Positions 24,328-33,552 of a DNA stretch of 64,000 nt are shown piece by piece. A program made the position numbers and the translations under genes. Every line of letters begins with the position of its first letter. Position 1 is the stretch's first letter. Under the pieces are notes generated by a model, which saw nothing but the letters and a program-made list of their open reading frames with translations, did not search any database and was not told where the DNA came from. The DNA comes from Pseudomonas sp. ANT_H4 (lineage in GTDB: Bacteria > Pseudomonadota > Gammaproteobacteria > Pseudomonadales > Pseudomonadaceae), in the NCBI RefSeq assembly GCF_008369295.1, contig NZ_VOBG01000006.1:1-64000 (forward strand), read 5' to 3'.

Positions 24328-25339
24328 TAGTCGAGCTGCTGTAGCCAAACTCTCCAAGGTCGACAAAGCCGCCGTGCTGCTGCTGTCCCTGGGGGAAACC
24401 GACGCCGCCCAAGTGCTGCGCCACATGGGCCCCAAAGAGGTTCAGCGTGTTGGCGTGGCCATGGCGCAAATGCGCAATGTGCACCGCGAGCAGGTCGAAC
24501 AGGTGATGAGCGAGTTCGTCGAGATCGTCGGCGACCAGACCAGCCTGGGCGTCGGTTCCGACAGCTATATTCGCAAGATGCTCACCTCAGCCCTCGGCGA
24601 GGACAAGGCCAACGGCCTGATCGACCGCATCCTGCTGGGCGGCAACACCAGCGGCCTCGACAGCCTGAAGTGGATGGAACCCCGTGCCGTGGCGGACGTG
24701 ATCCGCTACGAACACCCGCAGATCCAGGCCATTGTCGTGGCGTATCTGGACCCGGACCAGGCTGGCGAAGTGCTTGGTCATTTCGACCACAAGGTACGCC
24801 TGGACATCATCCTGCGGGTCTCGTCGTTGAACACCGTGCAACCGGCGGCCTTGAAAGAGCTGAACACCATTCTCGAGAAGCAATTCTCGGGCAACTCCAA
24901 CGCCTCGCGCACCACCCTGGGTGGCATCAAGCGTGCGGCGGACATCATGAACTTCCTCGACAGCTCCATCGAGGGCCAGTTGATGGACTCGATCCGCGAG
25001 ATCGACGACACCCTGTCCGTGCAGATCGAAGACCTTATGTTTGTCTTCAACAACCTGTCGGATGTCGACGACCGTGGCATCCAGGCGCTGCTGCGCGAAG
25101 TCTCCTCCGATGTGCTGGTACTTGCCCTTAAAGGCTCGGATGAGGGCGTCAAGGAAAAGATCTTCAAGAACATGTCCAAGCGGGCATCCGAACTGTTGCG
25201 CGACGACCTGGAGGCCAAGGGCCCGGTACGCGTCAGCGATGTGGAAACCGCGCAGAAGGAAATCCTCACCATTGCCCGCCGTATGGCCGAAGCCGGAGAA
25301 ATCGTTCTCGGCGGGAAGGGCGGCGAAGAAATGATCTAA
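24320..25339 (+). CDS. fliG: Flagellar motor switch protein FliG
   Basis: A 339-residue rotor protein linking FliF, FliM and the stator. The N-terminal domain (KVDKAAVLLLSLGETDAAQVLRHMGP), the middle domain with the FliM-contact EHPQ motif (RYEHPQIQAIVVAYL) and the C-terminal torque helix with charged residues (IQALLREVSSDVLVLALKGSDEGVKEKIF) are all clear. Length is normal. Overlap with fliF couples the two proteins that assemble first. Confidence 0.97.
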   Translation: MSDSRAAVAKLSKVDKAAVLLLSLGETDAAQVLRHMGPKEVQRVGVAMAQMRNVHREQVEQVMSEFVEIVGDQTSLGVGSDSYIRKMLTSALGEDKANGLIDRILLGGNTSGLDSLKWMEPRAVADVIRYEHPQIQAIVVAYLDPDQAGEVLGHFDHKVRLDIILRVSSLNTVQPAALKELNTILEKQFSGNSNASRTTLGGIKRAADIMNFLDSSIEGQLMDSIREIDDTLSVQIEDLMFVFNNLSDVDDRGIQALLREVSSDVLVLALKGSDEGVKEKIFKNMSKRASELLRDDLEAKGPVRVSDVETAQKEILTIARRMAEAGEIVLGGKGGEEMI

Positions 25340-25349
25340 GGCGCCGCAC

Positions 25350-26126
25350 ATGTCGAACAAAGATGAGACGCCCAGTGATTTGATTCGCGCCCGGGATGTT
25401 GGCGGGTTTGACGTCTGGTCGCTGCCCAGCTTCGACCCGCACCGGCCCGAGCCCGAGCCGGAACCTGTTGAAGAAACCCCGGTGGAAATGGAAGAAGTGC
25501 CCCTGGACGAAGTCCAGCCACTGACCCTGGAAGAGCTGGAAAGCATTCGTCAGGAGGCTTACAACGAAGGCTTTGCCACCGGCGAGAAAGAAGGCTTCCA
25601 TAGCACCACTCTCAAGGTCCGCCAGGAAGCTGACGCCGCCCTGAGCGCCAAGCTGGCCAGCCTGGAACGGTTAATGGGCAACTTGTTTGCGCCCATCGCC
25701 GACCAGGATTCGCAGATCGAAAAGGCCATGGTCGGCCTGGTGGAACAGATCACTCGCCAGGTGATCCAGCGCGAGCTGAAGATGGACTCGACCCAGATCG
25801 AAAGCGTCATGCGCGAAGCCCTCAAGTTGCTGCCGTTGGGCGTGGGCAATGTGCGCCTGTACATCAATCCCCAGGATTTCGAGCAGGTCAAAGGCCTGCG
25901 CGAACGCCATGAGGAAACCTGGCGCATCGTTGAAGATGCCGCGCTGCAGCCGGGCGGTTGCCGGGTCGAGACCGAACACAGCCGTATCGATGCCACCGTC
26001 GAGACGCGTATCAGCCAGATCATGGCCAAACTTTTTGACCAGTTGCACGAGCAGGCGCTGCACCCGGCGGCAGCTGATCTGCATCTTGAATTAAACGACG
26101 ACCTGGACGCTTCTGATGCGCCTTGA
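25350..26126 (+). CDS. fliH: Flagellar export ATPase regulator FliH
   Basis: A 258-residue stator-like partner of the FliI ATPase. The N-terminus is acidic and proline-rich ([20 protein letters not shown]). A helical segment follows ([24 protein letters not shown]), and the C-terminal domain resembles V-ATPase subunit E ([35 protein letters not shown]). FliH docks FliI at the export gate through FliN. It overlaps fliI by 11 nt. Confidence 0.95.
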   Translation: MSNKDETPSDLIRARDVGGFDVWSLPSFDPHRPEPEPEPVEETPVEMEEVPLDEVQPLTLEELESIRQEAYNEGFATGEKEGFHSTTLKVRQEADAALSAKLASLERLMGNLFAPIADQDSQIEKAMVGLVEQITRQVIQRELKMDSTQIESVMREALKLLPLGVGNVRLYINPQDFEQVKGLRERHEETWRIVEDAALQPGGCRVETEHSRIDATVETRISQIMAKLFDQLHEQALHPAAADLHLELNDDLDASDAP

Positions 26127-27474
26127 TCGCACCAGCTTCGCCAAGCGCCTGGGCGGCTATGTCGAAGTCGCCGAGTTGCCGGGCCAGCCAATCCTCGAAG
26201 GTCGGCTGCTGCGCATGGTCGGCCTGACCCTGGAAGCCGAAGGCCTGCGCGCTGCCATGGGCAGCCGCTGCATGGTGATCAACGACGACAGCTATCACCC
26301 GGTGCAGGTCGAGGCGGAAGTGATGGGCTTCTCCGGCAACAAGATTTTCCTGATGCCCGTTGGCAGTCTCGCCGGTATAGCTCCCGGTGCGCGGGTCGTG
26401 CCATTGGCCGACACCGGCCGCTTGCCCATGGGCATGGGCATGCTTGGCCGGGTACTCGACGGCGCCGGTCGCGCCCTCGACGGCAAGGGCGGGATGAAAG
26501 CCGAAGACTGGGTGCCGATGGACGGCCCCACCATCAACCCCCTCAAGCGCAACCCCATCAGCCAGCCGCTGGACGTGGGCATTCGCTGCATCAACGGTTT
26601 ATTGACGGTGGGCCGCGGCCAGCGCCTGGGCCTGTTCGCCGGTACCGGCGTGGGCAAGAGTGTGCTGCTGGGCATGATGACCCGTTTTACCGAGGCCGAC
26701 ATTATCGTGGTCGGGCTGATCGGTGAGCGGGGCCGCGAGGTCAAGGAATTCATCGAGAACATTCTCGGCGAAGAAGGCCTCAAGCGCTCCGTGGTGGTTG
26801 CCTCGCCGGCGGATGATGCGCCGCTGATGCGCTTGCGCGCAGCGATGTACTGCACGCGTATCGCCGAATATTTTCGCGACAAGGGCAAGAATGTCCTGTT
26901 ACTGATGGACTCCCTCACGCGTTTCGCCCAGGCCCAGCGGGAAATCGCCCTGGCCATCGGCGAGCCGCCGGCCACCAAGGGTTATCCTCCATCGGTGTTC
27001 GCCAAGCTGCCCAAGCTGGTGGAACGCGCCGGTAATGCCGAGGCCGGTGGTGGTTCGATCACGGCGTTCTACACGGTGCTGTCCGAAGGTGATGACCAGC
27101 AGGACCCAATAGCCGACTCGGCCCGGGGCGTGCTCGACGGCCACATCGTGTTGTCCCGGCGCTTGGCGGAGGAAGGACACTACCCGGCCATCGACATCGA
27201 AGCGTCCATCAGTCGGGTGATGCCGTCGGTGGTCAGCCCTGAACATATGGCCCGGGCCCAGCAGTTCAAGCAATTGTGGTCGCGCTATCAGCAGAGTCGC
27301 GACCTGATCAGCGTTGGCGCCTACGTGCCCGGCGGTGATCGCGAGACTGACCTGGCGATTGCCCTGCAACCGCAGTTGGTCACCTACCTGCGCCAGGGCC
27401 TCAACGACAACATCAGCATGGCCGAGAGCGAAGGGCACCTGGCGTCGGTGTTCGCACCTGCGCCCGGCGGTTAA
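26116..27474 (+). CDS. fliI: Flagellum-specific type III export ATPase FliI
   Basis: A 452-residue F1-beta-like ATPase energising export with FliH and FliJ. Walker A is GTGVGKS (176-182). The Walker B region is [19 protein letters not shown], and the family block [25 protein letters not shown] is intact. The C-terminal domain ([26 protein letters not shown]) is complete. It follows fliH with overlap and precedes fliJ by 3 nt. Confidence 0.97.
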   Translation: MRLDRTSFAKRLGGYVEVAELPGQPILEGRLLRMVGLTLEAEGLRAAMGSRCMVINDDSYHPVQVEAEVMGFSGNKIFLMPVGSLAGIAPGARVVPLADTGRLPMGMGMLGRVLDGAGRALDGKGGMKAEDWVPMDGPTINPLKRNPISQPLDVGIRCINGLLTVGRGQRLGLFAGTGVGKSVLLGMMTRFTEADIIVVGLIGERGREVKEFIENILGEEGLKRSVVVASPADDAPLMRLRAAMYCTRIAEYFRDKGKNVLLLMDSLTRFAQAQREIALAIGEPPATKGYPPSVFAKLPKLVERAGNAEAGGGSITAFYTVLSEGDDQQDPIADSARGVLDGHIVLSRRLAEEGHYPAIDIEASISRVMPSVVSPEHMARAQQFKQLWSRYQQSRDLISVGAYVPGGDRETDLAIALQPQLVTYLRQGLNDNISMAESEGHLASVFAPAPGG

Positions 27475-27477
27475 GCC

Positions 27478-27927
27478 GTGGCTACAAGTCGCGCAGCCCG
27501 CCTGGCGCCAGTGGTGGAGATGGCCGAAAGCGCCGAACGCACCGCCGTCCAGCGGTTGGGGCATTTCCAGGGCCAGGTGCGCCTGGCGGAAAGCAAGCTG
27601 GGCGACCTGGAGCGCTTTCGCGGCGAATACCAGCAGCAATGGATCGCCCGCGGCAGCCACGGGGTTTCCGGGCAGTGGCTGATGAATTACCAGTACTTCC
27701 TTAACCAACTGGAAACGGCTGTCGGCCAGCAGCGCCAAAGCCTGGTCTGGCACCAGAACAACCTCGACAAGGCCCGCGAAGGCTGGCAACAGGCCTACGC
27801 CCGGGTCGAAGGCCTGCGCAAGCTGGTGCGGCGCTACATCGAAGAAGCCCGCACCCTGGAAGACAAGCGCGAGCAGAAGCTGCTGGATGAATTGTCCCAG
27901 CGCTTGCCGCGCCAAGACGTCTATTAG
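27478..27927 (+). CDS. fliJ: Flagellar export chaperone/stalk protein FliJ
   Basis: A 149-residue, almost entirely coiled-coil protein (RLAPVVEMAESAERTAVQRLGHFQGQ ... RRYIEEARTLEDKREQKLLDEL). It acts as the gamma-like stalk of the FliI ring and contacts FlhA. It starts with GTG at 27478, 3 nt after the fliI stop. It is the last gene of the fliE operon. The 89-nt gap to hsbA shows no clear terminator. Confidence 0.93.
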   Translation: MATSRAARLAPVVEMAESAERTAVQRLGHFQGQVRLAESKLGDLERFRGEYQQQWIARGSHGVSGQWLMNYQYFLNQLETAVGQQRQSLVWHQNNLDKAREGWQQAYARVEGLRKLVRRYIEEARTLEDKREQKLLDELSQRLPRQDVY

Positions 27928-28016
27928 CTATTGCACCGACTCCTACATGGATTTGCCCCCATCCCCTTCACCTGCTAAACCTTGTTGCACATTGCCAATG
28001 ACAAGGAAGCAGTTGT

Positions 28017-28328
28017 ATGTCAGTTGCTACAGAAGTATCCGCAGACGGGCAAAAGGTGACGATTTCGATCAAGGGGCGATTCGATTTCGGCAAGCATCAA
28101 GAGTTTCGCGATTCCTACGAACACATCGCCAAGAAGCCCGAGACTTACGTCGTGGATTTGAAAGAAGCCACCTACCTCGACAGCTCCGCGCTGGGCATGC
28201 TTCTGCTGCTGCGCGACTACGCCGAGGGCCAGGGCCGGGAGCCTGACGTGCGTGTAATCAATAGCAGCTGCGACGTACGTAAAATCCTCGCCATCTCCAA
28301 CTTCGACAAACTGTTCGACATCAGTTGA
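28017..28328 (+). CDS. hsbA: STAS-domain anti-sigma factor antagonist HsbA
   Basis: A 103-residue single STAS domain. The phosphorylation site lies in YLDSSALGMLLLLRDYA, Ser56-Ser57, the position of the regulatory serine known for P. aeruginosa HsbA. In that species HsbA, depending on phosphorylation, binds the anti-sigma factor FlgM (freeing FliA) or a diguanylate cyclase. It therefore shifts cells between swimming/swarming and biofilm. It is followed with overlap by its kinase/phosphatase HsbR. It is placed between fliJ and fliK, whereas flgM itself is not in the window. Confidence 0.92.
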   Translation: MSVATEVSADGQKVTISIKGRFDFGKHQEFRDSYEHIAKKPETYVVDLKEATYLDSSALGMLLLLRDYAEGQGREPDVRVINSSCDVRKILAISNFDKLFDIS

Positions 28329-30043
28329 GCACCTTGGCCCCGGTGCTCGAAGCCCTGACCGTCCTGATCGCCGAAGACAGCGCCGCCGACCGTCTGTTGC
28401 TGTCGACCATCGTCCGCCGCCAGGGCCATTTGGTGCTTACCGCCAGCAATGGTCAGGAAGCCGTGGAGGTGTTCGCTCGCGAGCGCCCGCAATTGGTCTT
28501 GATGGATGCGCTGATGCCGGTGATGGACGGCTTTGAGGCTGCCCGGCAGATCAAGCACCTGGCGGGGGAGGCGCTGGTGCCGATCATCTTCCTCACCTCC
28601 CTGCGCGAGAGCGAAGCCCTGGCCCGGTGCCTGGACGCCGGTGGTGACGACTTCCTGGCCAAGCCTTACAACCAAGTGATCCTGGCGGCGAAGATCAACG
28701 CCATGGATCGTCTGCGCCGCTTGCAGGCCACGGTGTTGCAGCAGCGCGACCTAATTGCTCGGCACAACGACTACCTGCTCCATGAGCAGCGGGCGGCCAA
28801 GGCGGTGTTCGACAAGGTTGCCCATTCCGGCTGCCTCAATGCAGCGTCGAATATTCGTTATCTGCAATCGCCCTATGCCTTGTTCAACGGTGACCTGTTG
28901 CTGGCGGCCTATACGCCCTCTGGCGATATGCACGTTTTATTGGGCGACTTTACCGGCCATGGCCTTCCGGCAGCTATCGGCGCGATGCCGCTCGCGGAAG
29001 TGTTCTACGGCATGACCGCCAAGGGCTACGGCCTGGCGCAAACCCTGCGGGAAATGAACGCCAAGCTCAAACGTATCCTGCCGGTGGATATGTTCTGCTG
29101 CGCGACGTTGTTGTGCCTGAGCGCCCAGCGCCGGATGGTGGAAGTATGGAACGGCGGCATGCCCGACGGCTATGTGCATGAGGTAGCCAGCGGCCGGCGC
29201 ACGCCGCTGGTGTCGCGGCATTTACCCTTGGGGGTGCTGGCGGCCGAGTCCTTTAGTGATCGCACCGAGGTCTGGCCGATGGCGTTGGGCGACCGGGTCT
29301 TCTTGTTGTCCGATGGTGTGCTCGATACCGCCGATGTCAATGAACAGTTGTTTGGTGCCGAGCGGTTACTGCAGGTATTTGCTGCCAATCGCCAGCCTGA
29401 ACAGCTGTTCGAAGAAATCGAACAAGCCCTCGCCGGTTTTCGCGGCCAGGTGCGGGACGACATCAGCATGGTGGAAGTCAGCCTGCTGCCCGACCAGCCC
29501 TTGCGGTCGCCGACCATGGTCTATTCCGACAGCGGCCAGTCGTGCCCGCTGGATTGGTCGGTGAGCTTCGAGTTTCGCGCCGAGACCCTCAAGCGTTACA
29601 ACCCGCTGCCGTATTTGCTGCAGTTGTTGCTGGAAATCCACGGCTTGCGGGGGCAGAGCGGGGCGCTGTACAGCGTAATGGCCGAGCTGTATTCCAACGC
29701 TCTGGAGCACGGCGTGCTGGGCTTGGACTCGCGCCTCAAGCGTGACGCCCAGGGTTTCGCCAATTATTACCGCCAGCGCAACGAGCGCCTGGGGCAGTTG
29801 GACAGCGGCTTTGTGCGAGTGCATGTCAACGTGGTGCCGACGCCGGTGGGTGGTTGCCTGACCCTGCGTATCGAAGACAGTGGGCCAGGCTTTGACGTAG
29901 AGCAGGTGCTGGCGCGGCCGCTGGACGTCGACCGTCTGTCCGGCCGCGGCCTGAGCCTGGTCCGCCAGCTCAGTGGCGATGTACGCTGGTCGGACGGTGG
30001 GCGCAGTGTCTGCGTAGAGTTTTCCTGGGAGGCTCTGGCATAA
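28325..30043 (+). CDS. hsbR: HsbR: response regulator with PP2C phosphatase and anti-sigma kinase domains
   Basis: A 572-residue three-domain protein. Residues 10-130 are a receiver with phospho-acceptor Asp61 (LVLMDALMPVMDG). A SpoIIE/PP2C phosphatase domain covers about 190-400 (LLAAYTPSGDMHVLLGDFTGHGLPAA ... VRDDISMVEVSLLP). A C-terminal GHKL serine-kinase domain covers about 430-570 (AELYSNALEHGVLG, IEDSGPGFDVEQ, GRGLSLVRQL). It receives phosphate from HptB and sets the phosphorylation state of HsbA. The start is probably the TTG at 28325 overlapping the hsbA stop; the GTG at 28343 is an alternative. No strong RBS, so translational coupling is likely. Confidence 0.9.
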   Translation: MSTLAPVLEALTVLIAEDSAADRLLLSTIVRRQGHLVLTASNGQEAVEVFARERPQLVLMDALMPVMDGFEAARQIKHLAGEALVPIIFLTSLRESEALARCLDAGGDDFLAKPYNQVILAAKINAMDRLRRLQATVLQQRDLIARHNDYLLHEQRAAKAVFDKVAHSGCLNAASNIRYLQSPYALFNGDLLLAAYTPSGDMHVLLGDFTGHGLPAAIGAMPLAEVFYGMTAKGYGLAQTLREMNAKLKRILPVDMFCCATLLCLSAQRRMVEVWNGGMPDGYVHEVASGRRTPLVSRHLPLGVLAAESFSDRTEVWPMALGDRVFLLSDGVLDTADVNEQLFGAERLLQVFAANRQPEQLFEEIEQALAGFRGQVRDDISMVEVSLLPDQPLRSPTMVYSDSGQSCPLDWSVSFEFRAETLKRYNPLPYLLQLLLEIHGLRGQSGALYSVMAELYSNALEHGVLGLDSRLKRDAQGFANYYRQRNERLGQLDSGFVRVHVNVVPTPVGGCLTLRIEDSGPGFDVEQVLARPLDVDRLSGRGLSLVRQLSGDVRWSDGGRSVCVEFSWEALA

Positions 30044-30074
30044 TCGCGCCGATTCTTGATCAAGGAGCGAGCAA

Positions 30075-30422
30075 GTGGCAGAGATTCATTTGGACCCTGA
30101 TGTGTTGATGGGTTTGCAGGAAGTAATGGAAGGCGAGTATCCGAAACTGCTGGATACGTTTTTGGATGACTCGCAAAAACGCGTACAAGCGCTGCGTGAT
30201 GCTCGCAATGATGCCAACACCTTGGGCAAGATTGCCCATAGTTTCAAAGGCAGCAGTGGCAACCTCGGGGCTTTACGCCTGGCGGAGCTGTGTCGGCGAT
30301 TGGAAGATGAATCGGCGAAGCAGGCGCAGGTTGGCTTGGGGGCGCTGGTGGACGAGATTGATCATGAGTTTGCCTTTATACGGCCGTTATATGAGCACGA
30401 GCGTCAGCGCTTCCAGCTCTGA
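30075..30422 (+). CDS. hptB: Histidine phosphotransfer protein HptB
   Basis: A 115-residue HPt protein with the conserved block GKIAHSFKGSSGNLGALRLAELCRRLE, phospho-His55. In P. aeruginosa HptB relays phosphate from several hybrid kinases to HsbR. It starts with GTG at 30075 after AAGGAGCGAGCAA. It completes the hsbA-hsbR-hptB cassette. Just after its stop begins the leader with the sigma-54 promoter of fliK. Confidence 0.92.
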   Translation: MAEIHLDPDVLMGLQEVMEGEYPKLLDTFLDDSQKRVQALRDARNDANTLGKIAHSFKGSSGNLGALRLAELCRRLEDESAKQAQVGLGALVDEIDHEFAFIRPLYEHERQRFQL

Positions 30423-30453
30423 TCCCCGCGAGAGTCGAAGCCTTGCATAAACC

Positions 30454-30469
30454 TGGCCCGACTCTTGCT
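30454..30469 (+). promoter_or_regulatory. sigma-54 promoter of fliK
   Basis: TGGCCCGACTCTTGCT: GG (30455-30456) and GC (30467-30468) are 10 nt apart, with TTGCT at -12. The -12 GC lies 51 nt before the fliK ATG. Confidence 0.8.
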
Positions 30470-30518
30470 CTACCTCTTCTTACTGCGCCCTCGACCCTGT
30501 GCAGTGGAGACCTCACTT

Positions 30519-31832
30519 ATGCCTCTCGCCCCGAACTCGCTCCTTCAGGCTGCCCCTGCGGTCAAGCCTAAAGCTTCCTCCGCCAATGCTCCGGCAGTGG
30601 TCGCGGGCCCGCGTGCCAAGGGGCCGGGCTTCGCTCAGATGTACGCCAAGGAGTCGCAGGTAACGCCGACCAAGTCCACGGACATGGCGCCCAAACCAAA
30701 CCGCGACAAGCCCGCCGACACCAGCGCCAAGAAAGATTTCAGCAATGACAAGCCTGCCGCTGGTACTCCAGCGGTTGCCGATAGCGGCAAGAACTTGCCT
30801 GGCTCGCCGAGCAAGACCGACGCAGCGGCCAGCACCGATGACGATACGACCAAGGACCCTGCGCTGGTTCAGCAGCCACCGGTCGACCCGGTCGTTGACC
30901 CGGCGCTGGCGGCTGCAGTCACGCCAGTGCCGCTTCCCGCTCCAGTACCTGTGGACGACGCTGCCAAGCCGGTTGCCGTTGTTGCGCTGCCGGTTGTCTC
31001 TGAAGATGTCAAGCCGGCCTTCGATCCAGAAGCCGATCCACTGGATGCATTGCCGGCCGTACGCCTGGCGATGGAGCAGGGTGGGCACATCTCGGCCAGC
31101 AGTCAGGCCTCACAAAAAGCCGCCCCGACCCAGGCTGAGCCCACCGCCGCACAAAATTTCGCCAACGGCCTGGCGGCCATGGTGGATCAGCAGGCGGCCA
31201 AGGACAGCACTGACCAGGGCGGTGACAAGGCTTTCAGTGGCTTGATCGAAGACGGCCTCAAAGACCTTAAGAACGCCAGCAGCGACACCCGTGTCGACGA
31301 CTTCGCCAATCGCCTGGCGGCATTGACCCAGGCAGCGACGCCGAAAACCGCCAATGCCTTGCCCCTCAACAACCAGCCGTTGGCCATGCACCAGGGCGGC
31401 TGGACCGAGGAAGTGGTGAACCGGGTCATGTACCTGTCCAGCGCCAACCTCAAGTCGGCAGAAATTCAGCTGCAACCAGCGGAACTGGGTCGCCTGGATA
31501 TTCGCGTGAACATCACGGCGGACCAGCAGGCCCAGGTCAACTTCATGAGCAGCCATGCGGTGGTGCGTGAAGCCCTGGAAAGCCAGTCGGGGCGGCTGCG
31601 GGAAATGTTCGCCCAGCAGGGCATGGGGCAAGTGGACGTCAATGTTTCCGACCAGTCTCGCGGTTGGCAGGGACAGGGACAGGAGCAACAGCAGAATCAG
31701 AGCCGTGGCGTCAGTGGCAGCGGCGAGCGCGGTGATGGGCATGAGGGGGGCGGGGCAGGTGACGTGGCCGAAGTCGCCGCGCCGGCTGTCCGTACAGTGA
31801 TCGGTTCCAGTGCCGTGGATTACTACGCCTGA
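30519..31832 (+). CDS. fliK: Hook-length control protein FliK
   Basis: A 437-residue secreted ruler that also triggers the FlhB substrate switch. Residues 1-270 are low-complexity and rich in Ala, Pro, Lys and Asp, as expected for the ruler part. The Flg_hook C-terminal domain is at about 290-400 (WTEEVVNRVMYLSSANLKSAEIQLQPAELGRLDIRVNI ... QSGRLREMFAQQGMGQVDVNVSDQ), followed by a Gln/Gly-rich tail. The ATG at 30519 has GGAG (30506-30509) upstream. An upstream in-frame codon at 30465 lies inside the promoter and cannot be the start. A second FliK-like gene is at 52579-54156. Confidence 0.93.
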   Translation: MPLAPNSLLQAAPAVKPKASSANAPAVVAGPRAKGPGFAQMYAKESQVTPTKSTDMAPKPNRDKPADTSAKKDFSNDKPAAGTPAVADSGKNLPGSPSKTDAAASTDDDTTKDPALVQQPPVDPVVDPALAAAVTPVPLPAPVPVDDAAKPVAVVALPVVSEDVKPAFDPEADPLDALPAVRLAMEQGGHISASSQASQKAAPTQAEPTAAQNFANGLAAMVDQQAAKDSTDQGGDKAFSGLIEDGLKDLKNASSDTRVDDFANRLAALTQAATPKTANALPLNNQPLAMHQGGWTEEVVNRVMYLSSANLKSAEIQLQPAELGRLDIRVNITADQQAQVNFMSSHAVVREALESQSGRLREMFAQQGMGQVDVNVSDQSRGWQGQGQEQQQNQSRGVSGSGERGDGHEGGGAGDVAEVAAPAVRTVIGSSAVDYYA

Positions 31833-31854
31833 TCTGGCTGGGAAAGCTTCCTCT

Positions 31855-31882
31855 GTGGCGAGCAGGCAAGCCCGCTCGCCAC
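31855..31882. repeat. Single REP element
   Basis: GTGGCGAGC ... GCTCGCCAC with AGGCAAGCCC between the arms. It is the same family as the REPIN at 12791-12921 and lies between fliK and the fliL promoter. Confidence 0.8.
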
Positions 31883-31955
31883 ATTAAGCCCGTACCCACA
31901 TTGGCTACGCGGTGTTGCGGATATCGCGTTACTCTTCAGTTCGATCAGACAACTC

Positions 31956-31971
31956 TGGCATAACACTTGCT
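31956..31971 (+). promoter_or_regulatory. sigma-54 promoter of fliLMNOPQR-flhB
   Basis: TGGCATAACACTTGCT: GG (31957-31958) and GC (31969-31970) are 10 nt apart, with TTGCT. The -12 GC lies 52 nt before fliL. Confidence 0.85.
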
Positions 31972-32021
31972 CTTGCCTTGCCGTGGATCTGTGAAAACCC
32001 GAATAGTGACGGATTATTGGC

Positions 32022-32531
32022 ATGGCGAAGAGTGACGACGCAGCAACAGCAGCACCCGCACCGGCAGGCAAGGGCAAGCTCAAGCTTATCCTGCTGATTG
32101 TCCTGGCCTTGTTCCTGGCGATCGGCTTGTCGGTGGGCGCGACCTGGTACTTTATGCACAGCGCCCAGAGCAAGCCGGTGTCTGTCGTCGAGGCCAACAG
32201 CAACGTCAAGCAACCGGCAATCTTCGAGCAGATGCTCCCGGCCTTTGTCGCCAACTTCAACCAGAACGGCCGTCAACGCTACTTGCAGGTGAGCATTACC
32301 CTGCTGGCGCGTAACCAGGCGGACCTGGATGCCCTCAAAGTGCATATGCCGGTTATCCGTAATAACCTGGTGATGCTGTTCTCCGCACAGAGCTTCGACA
32401 GCCTGATCACTCCGGTGGGCCAGGAGATGTTGCGCCAGAAAGCGACTGCCAGCGTGCAGGAAGTGGCTCAGAAGGAAATCGGCAAAGTCGTGGTCGAGCA
32501 GTTGCTCTTCACTAATTTCGTATTGCAGTAG
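32022..32531 (+). CDS. fliL: Flagellar basal-body-associated stator protein FliL
   Basis: A 169-residue single-pass inner-membrane protein. A Lys/Ala/Pro-rich cytoplasmic tail is followed by a TM at about residues 22-43 (LKLILLIVLALFLAIGLSVGATWYF) and a periplasmic domain (RQRYLQVSITLLARNQADLDAL ... IRNNLVMLFSAQ). The C-terminus is VVVEQLLFTNFVLQ. FliL surrounds the stator units and supports torque. First gene of the fliL operon, 9 nt before fliM. Confidence 0.95.
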   Translation: MAKSDDAATAAPAPAGKGKLKLILLIVLALFLAIGLSVGATWYFMHSAQSKPVSVVEANSNVKQPAIFEQMLPAFVANFNQNGRQRYLQVSITLLARNQADLDALKVHMPVIRNNLVMLFSAQSFDSLITPVGQEMLRQKATASVQEVAQKEIGKVVVEQLLFTNFVLQ

Positions 32532-32540
32532 GATCACGAC

Positions 32541-33509
32541 ATGGCCGTGCAGGACCTGCTGTCCCAGGATGAAATCGATGCGTTGCTCCACGGTGTCGAC
32601 GACGGTCTGGTAGAGACCGAAATGGCTGCCGAGCCCGGCAGCGTCAAAAGCTACGACCTGACCAGCCAGGATCGCATTGTCCGTGGACGCATGCCGACCC
32701 TGGAAATGATCAACGAACGTTTCGCTCGTTACACCCGTATCAGCATGTTCAACATGTTGCGCCGCTCGGCGGACGTGGCGGTGGGCGGCGTGCAGGTGAT
32801 GAAGTTCGGCGAATACGTGCACTCGCTGTACGTGCCCACCAGCCTCAACCTGGTGAAGATCAAGCCGTTGCGCGGTACCGCGCTGTTCATCCTCGACGCC
32901 AAGCTGGTATTCAAGCTGGTGGATAACTTCTTCGGTGGTGACGGCCGTCACGCCAAGATCGAAGGCCGCGAATTCACCCCCACCGAATTGCGGGTGGTGC
33001 GCATGGTGCTGGAGCAGGCTTTCATCGATTTGAAAGAAGCCTGGCAGGCGATCATGGAAGTCAATTTCGAGTACATCAACTCGGAAGTGAACCCGGCCAT
33101 GGCCAACATCGTCGGCCCCAGCGAAGCCGTTGTGGTTTCCACCTTCCACATCGAACTCGATGGCGGTGGCGGCGACCTGCACGTGACCATGCCGTACTCG
33201 ATGATCGAGCCGGTACGGGAAATGCTCGACGCCGGTTTCCAGTCCGACCTGGACGACCAGGACGAACGCTGGGTCAAGGCCCTGCGCGAAGACCTGCTGG
33301 ACGTCGATGTGCCGTTAAGCGCTACGGTAGCCCGTCGCCAGTTGCGCCTGCGGGACATTTTGCACATGCAGCCGGGGGATGTGATTCCCATCGAGCTGCC
33401 GGAAGAATTGATCATGCGCGCCAATGGTGTGCCGTCGTTCAAGGTCAAGCTCGGTTCCCACAAGGGCAACCTGGCGTTGCAAGTGATCGAACCGATCAAC
33501 CGTCGCTGA
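32541..33509 (+). CDS. fliM: Flagellar motor switch protein FliM
   Basis: A 322-residue C-ring protein. The N-terminal CheY-P docking peptide is plain: LSQDEIDALLHG at residues 7-18. The middle domain carries the FliG-contact region with the GGXG-type loop (VDNFFGGDGRHAKIEGREFTPTELRVVRMVLEQAF). The C-terminal SpoA domain (LRDILHMQPGDVIPIELPEELIMRANGVPSFKVKLG) contacts FliN. Normal length. The docking peptide resembles motifs in FliN, CheZ and CheA of the same window. Confidence 0.97.
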   Translation: MAVQDLLSQDEIDALLHGVDDGLVETEMAAEPGSVKSYDLTSQDRIVRGRMPTLEMINERFARYTRISMFNMLRRSADVAVGGVQVMKFGEYVHSLYVPTSLNLVKIKPLRGTALFILDAKLVFKLVDNFFGGDGRHAKIEGREFTPTELRVVRMVLEQAFIDLKEAWQAIMEVNFEYINSEVNPAMANIVGPSEAVVVSTFHIELDGGGGDLHVTMPYSMIEPVREMLDAGFQSDLDDQDERWVKALREDLLDVDVPLSATVARRQLRLRDILHMQPGDVIPIELPEELIMRANGVPSFKVKLGSHKGNLALQVIEPINRR

Positions 33510-33552
33510 TCCATCCCTAATTTATGAATGTTTGCTCCGCCGAGGACATGTA

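Noticed and set aside
30465-30518. Upstream start for fliK
   Set aside because: It falls inside the sigma-54 promoter (30454-30469) and encodes no conserved residues.
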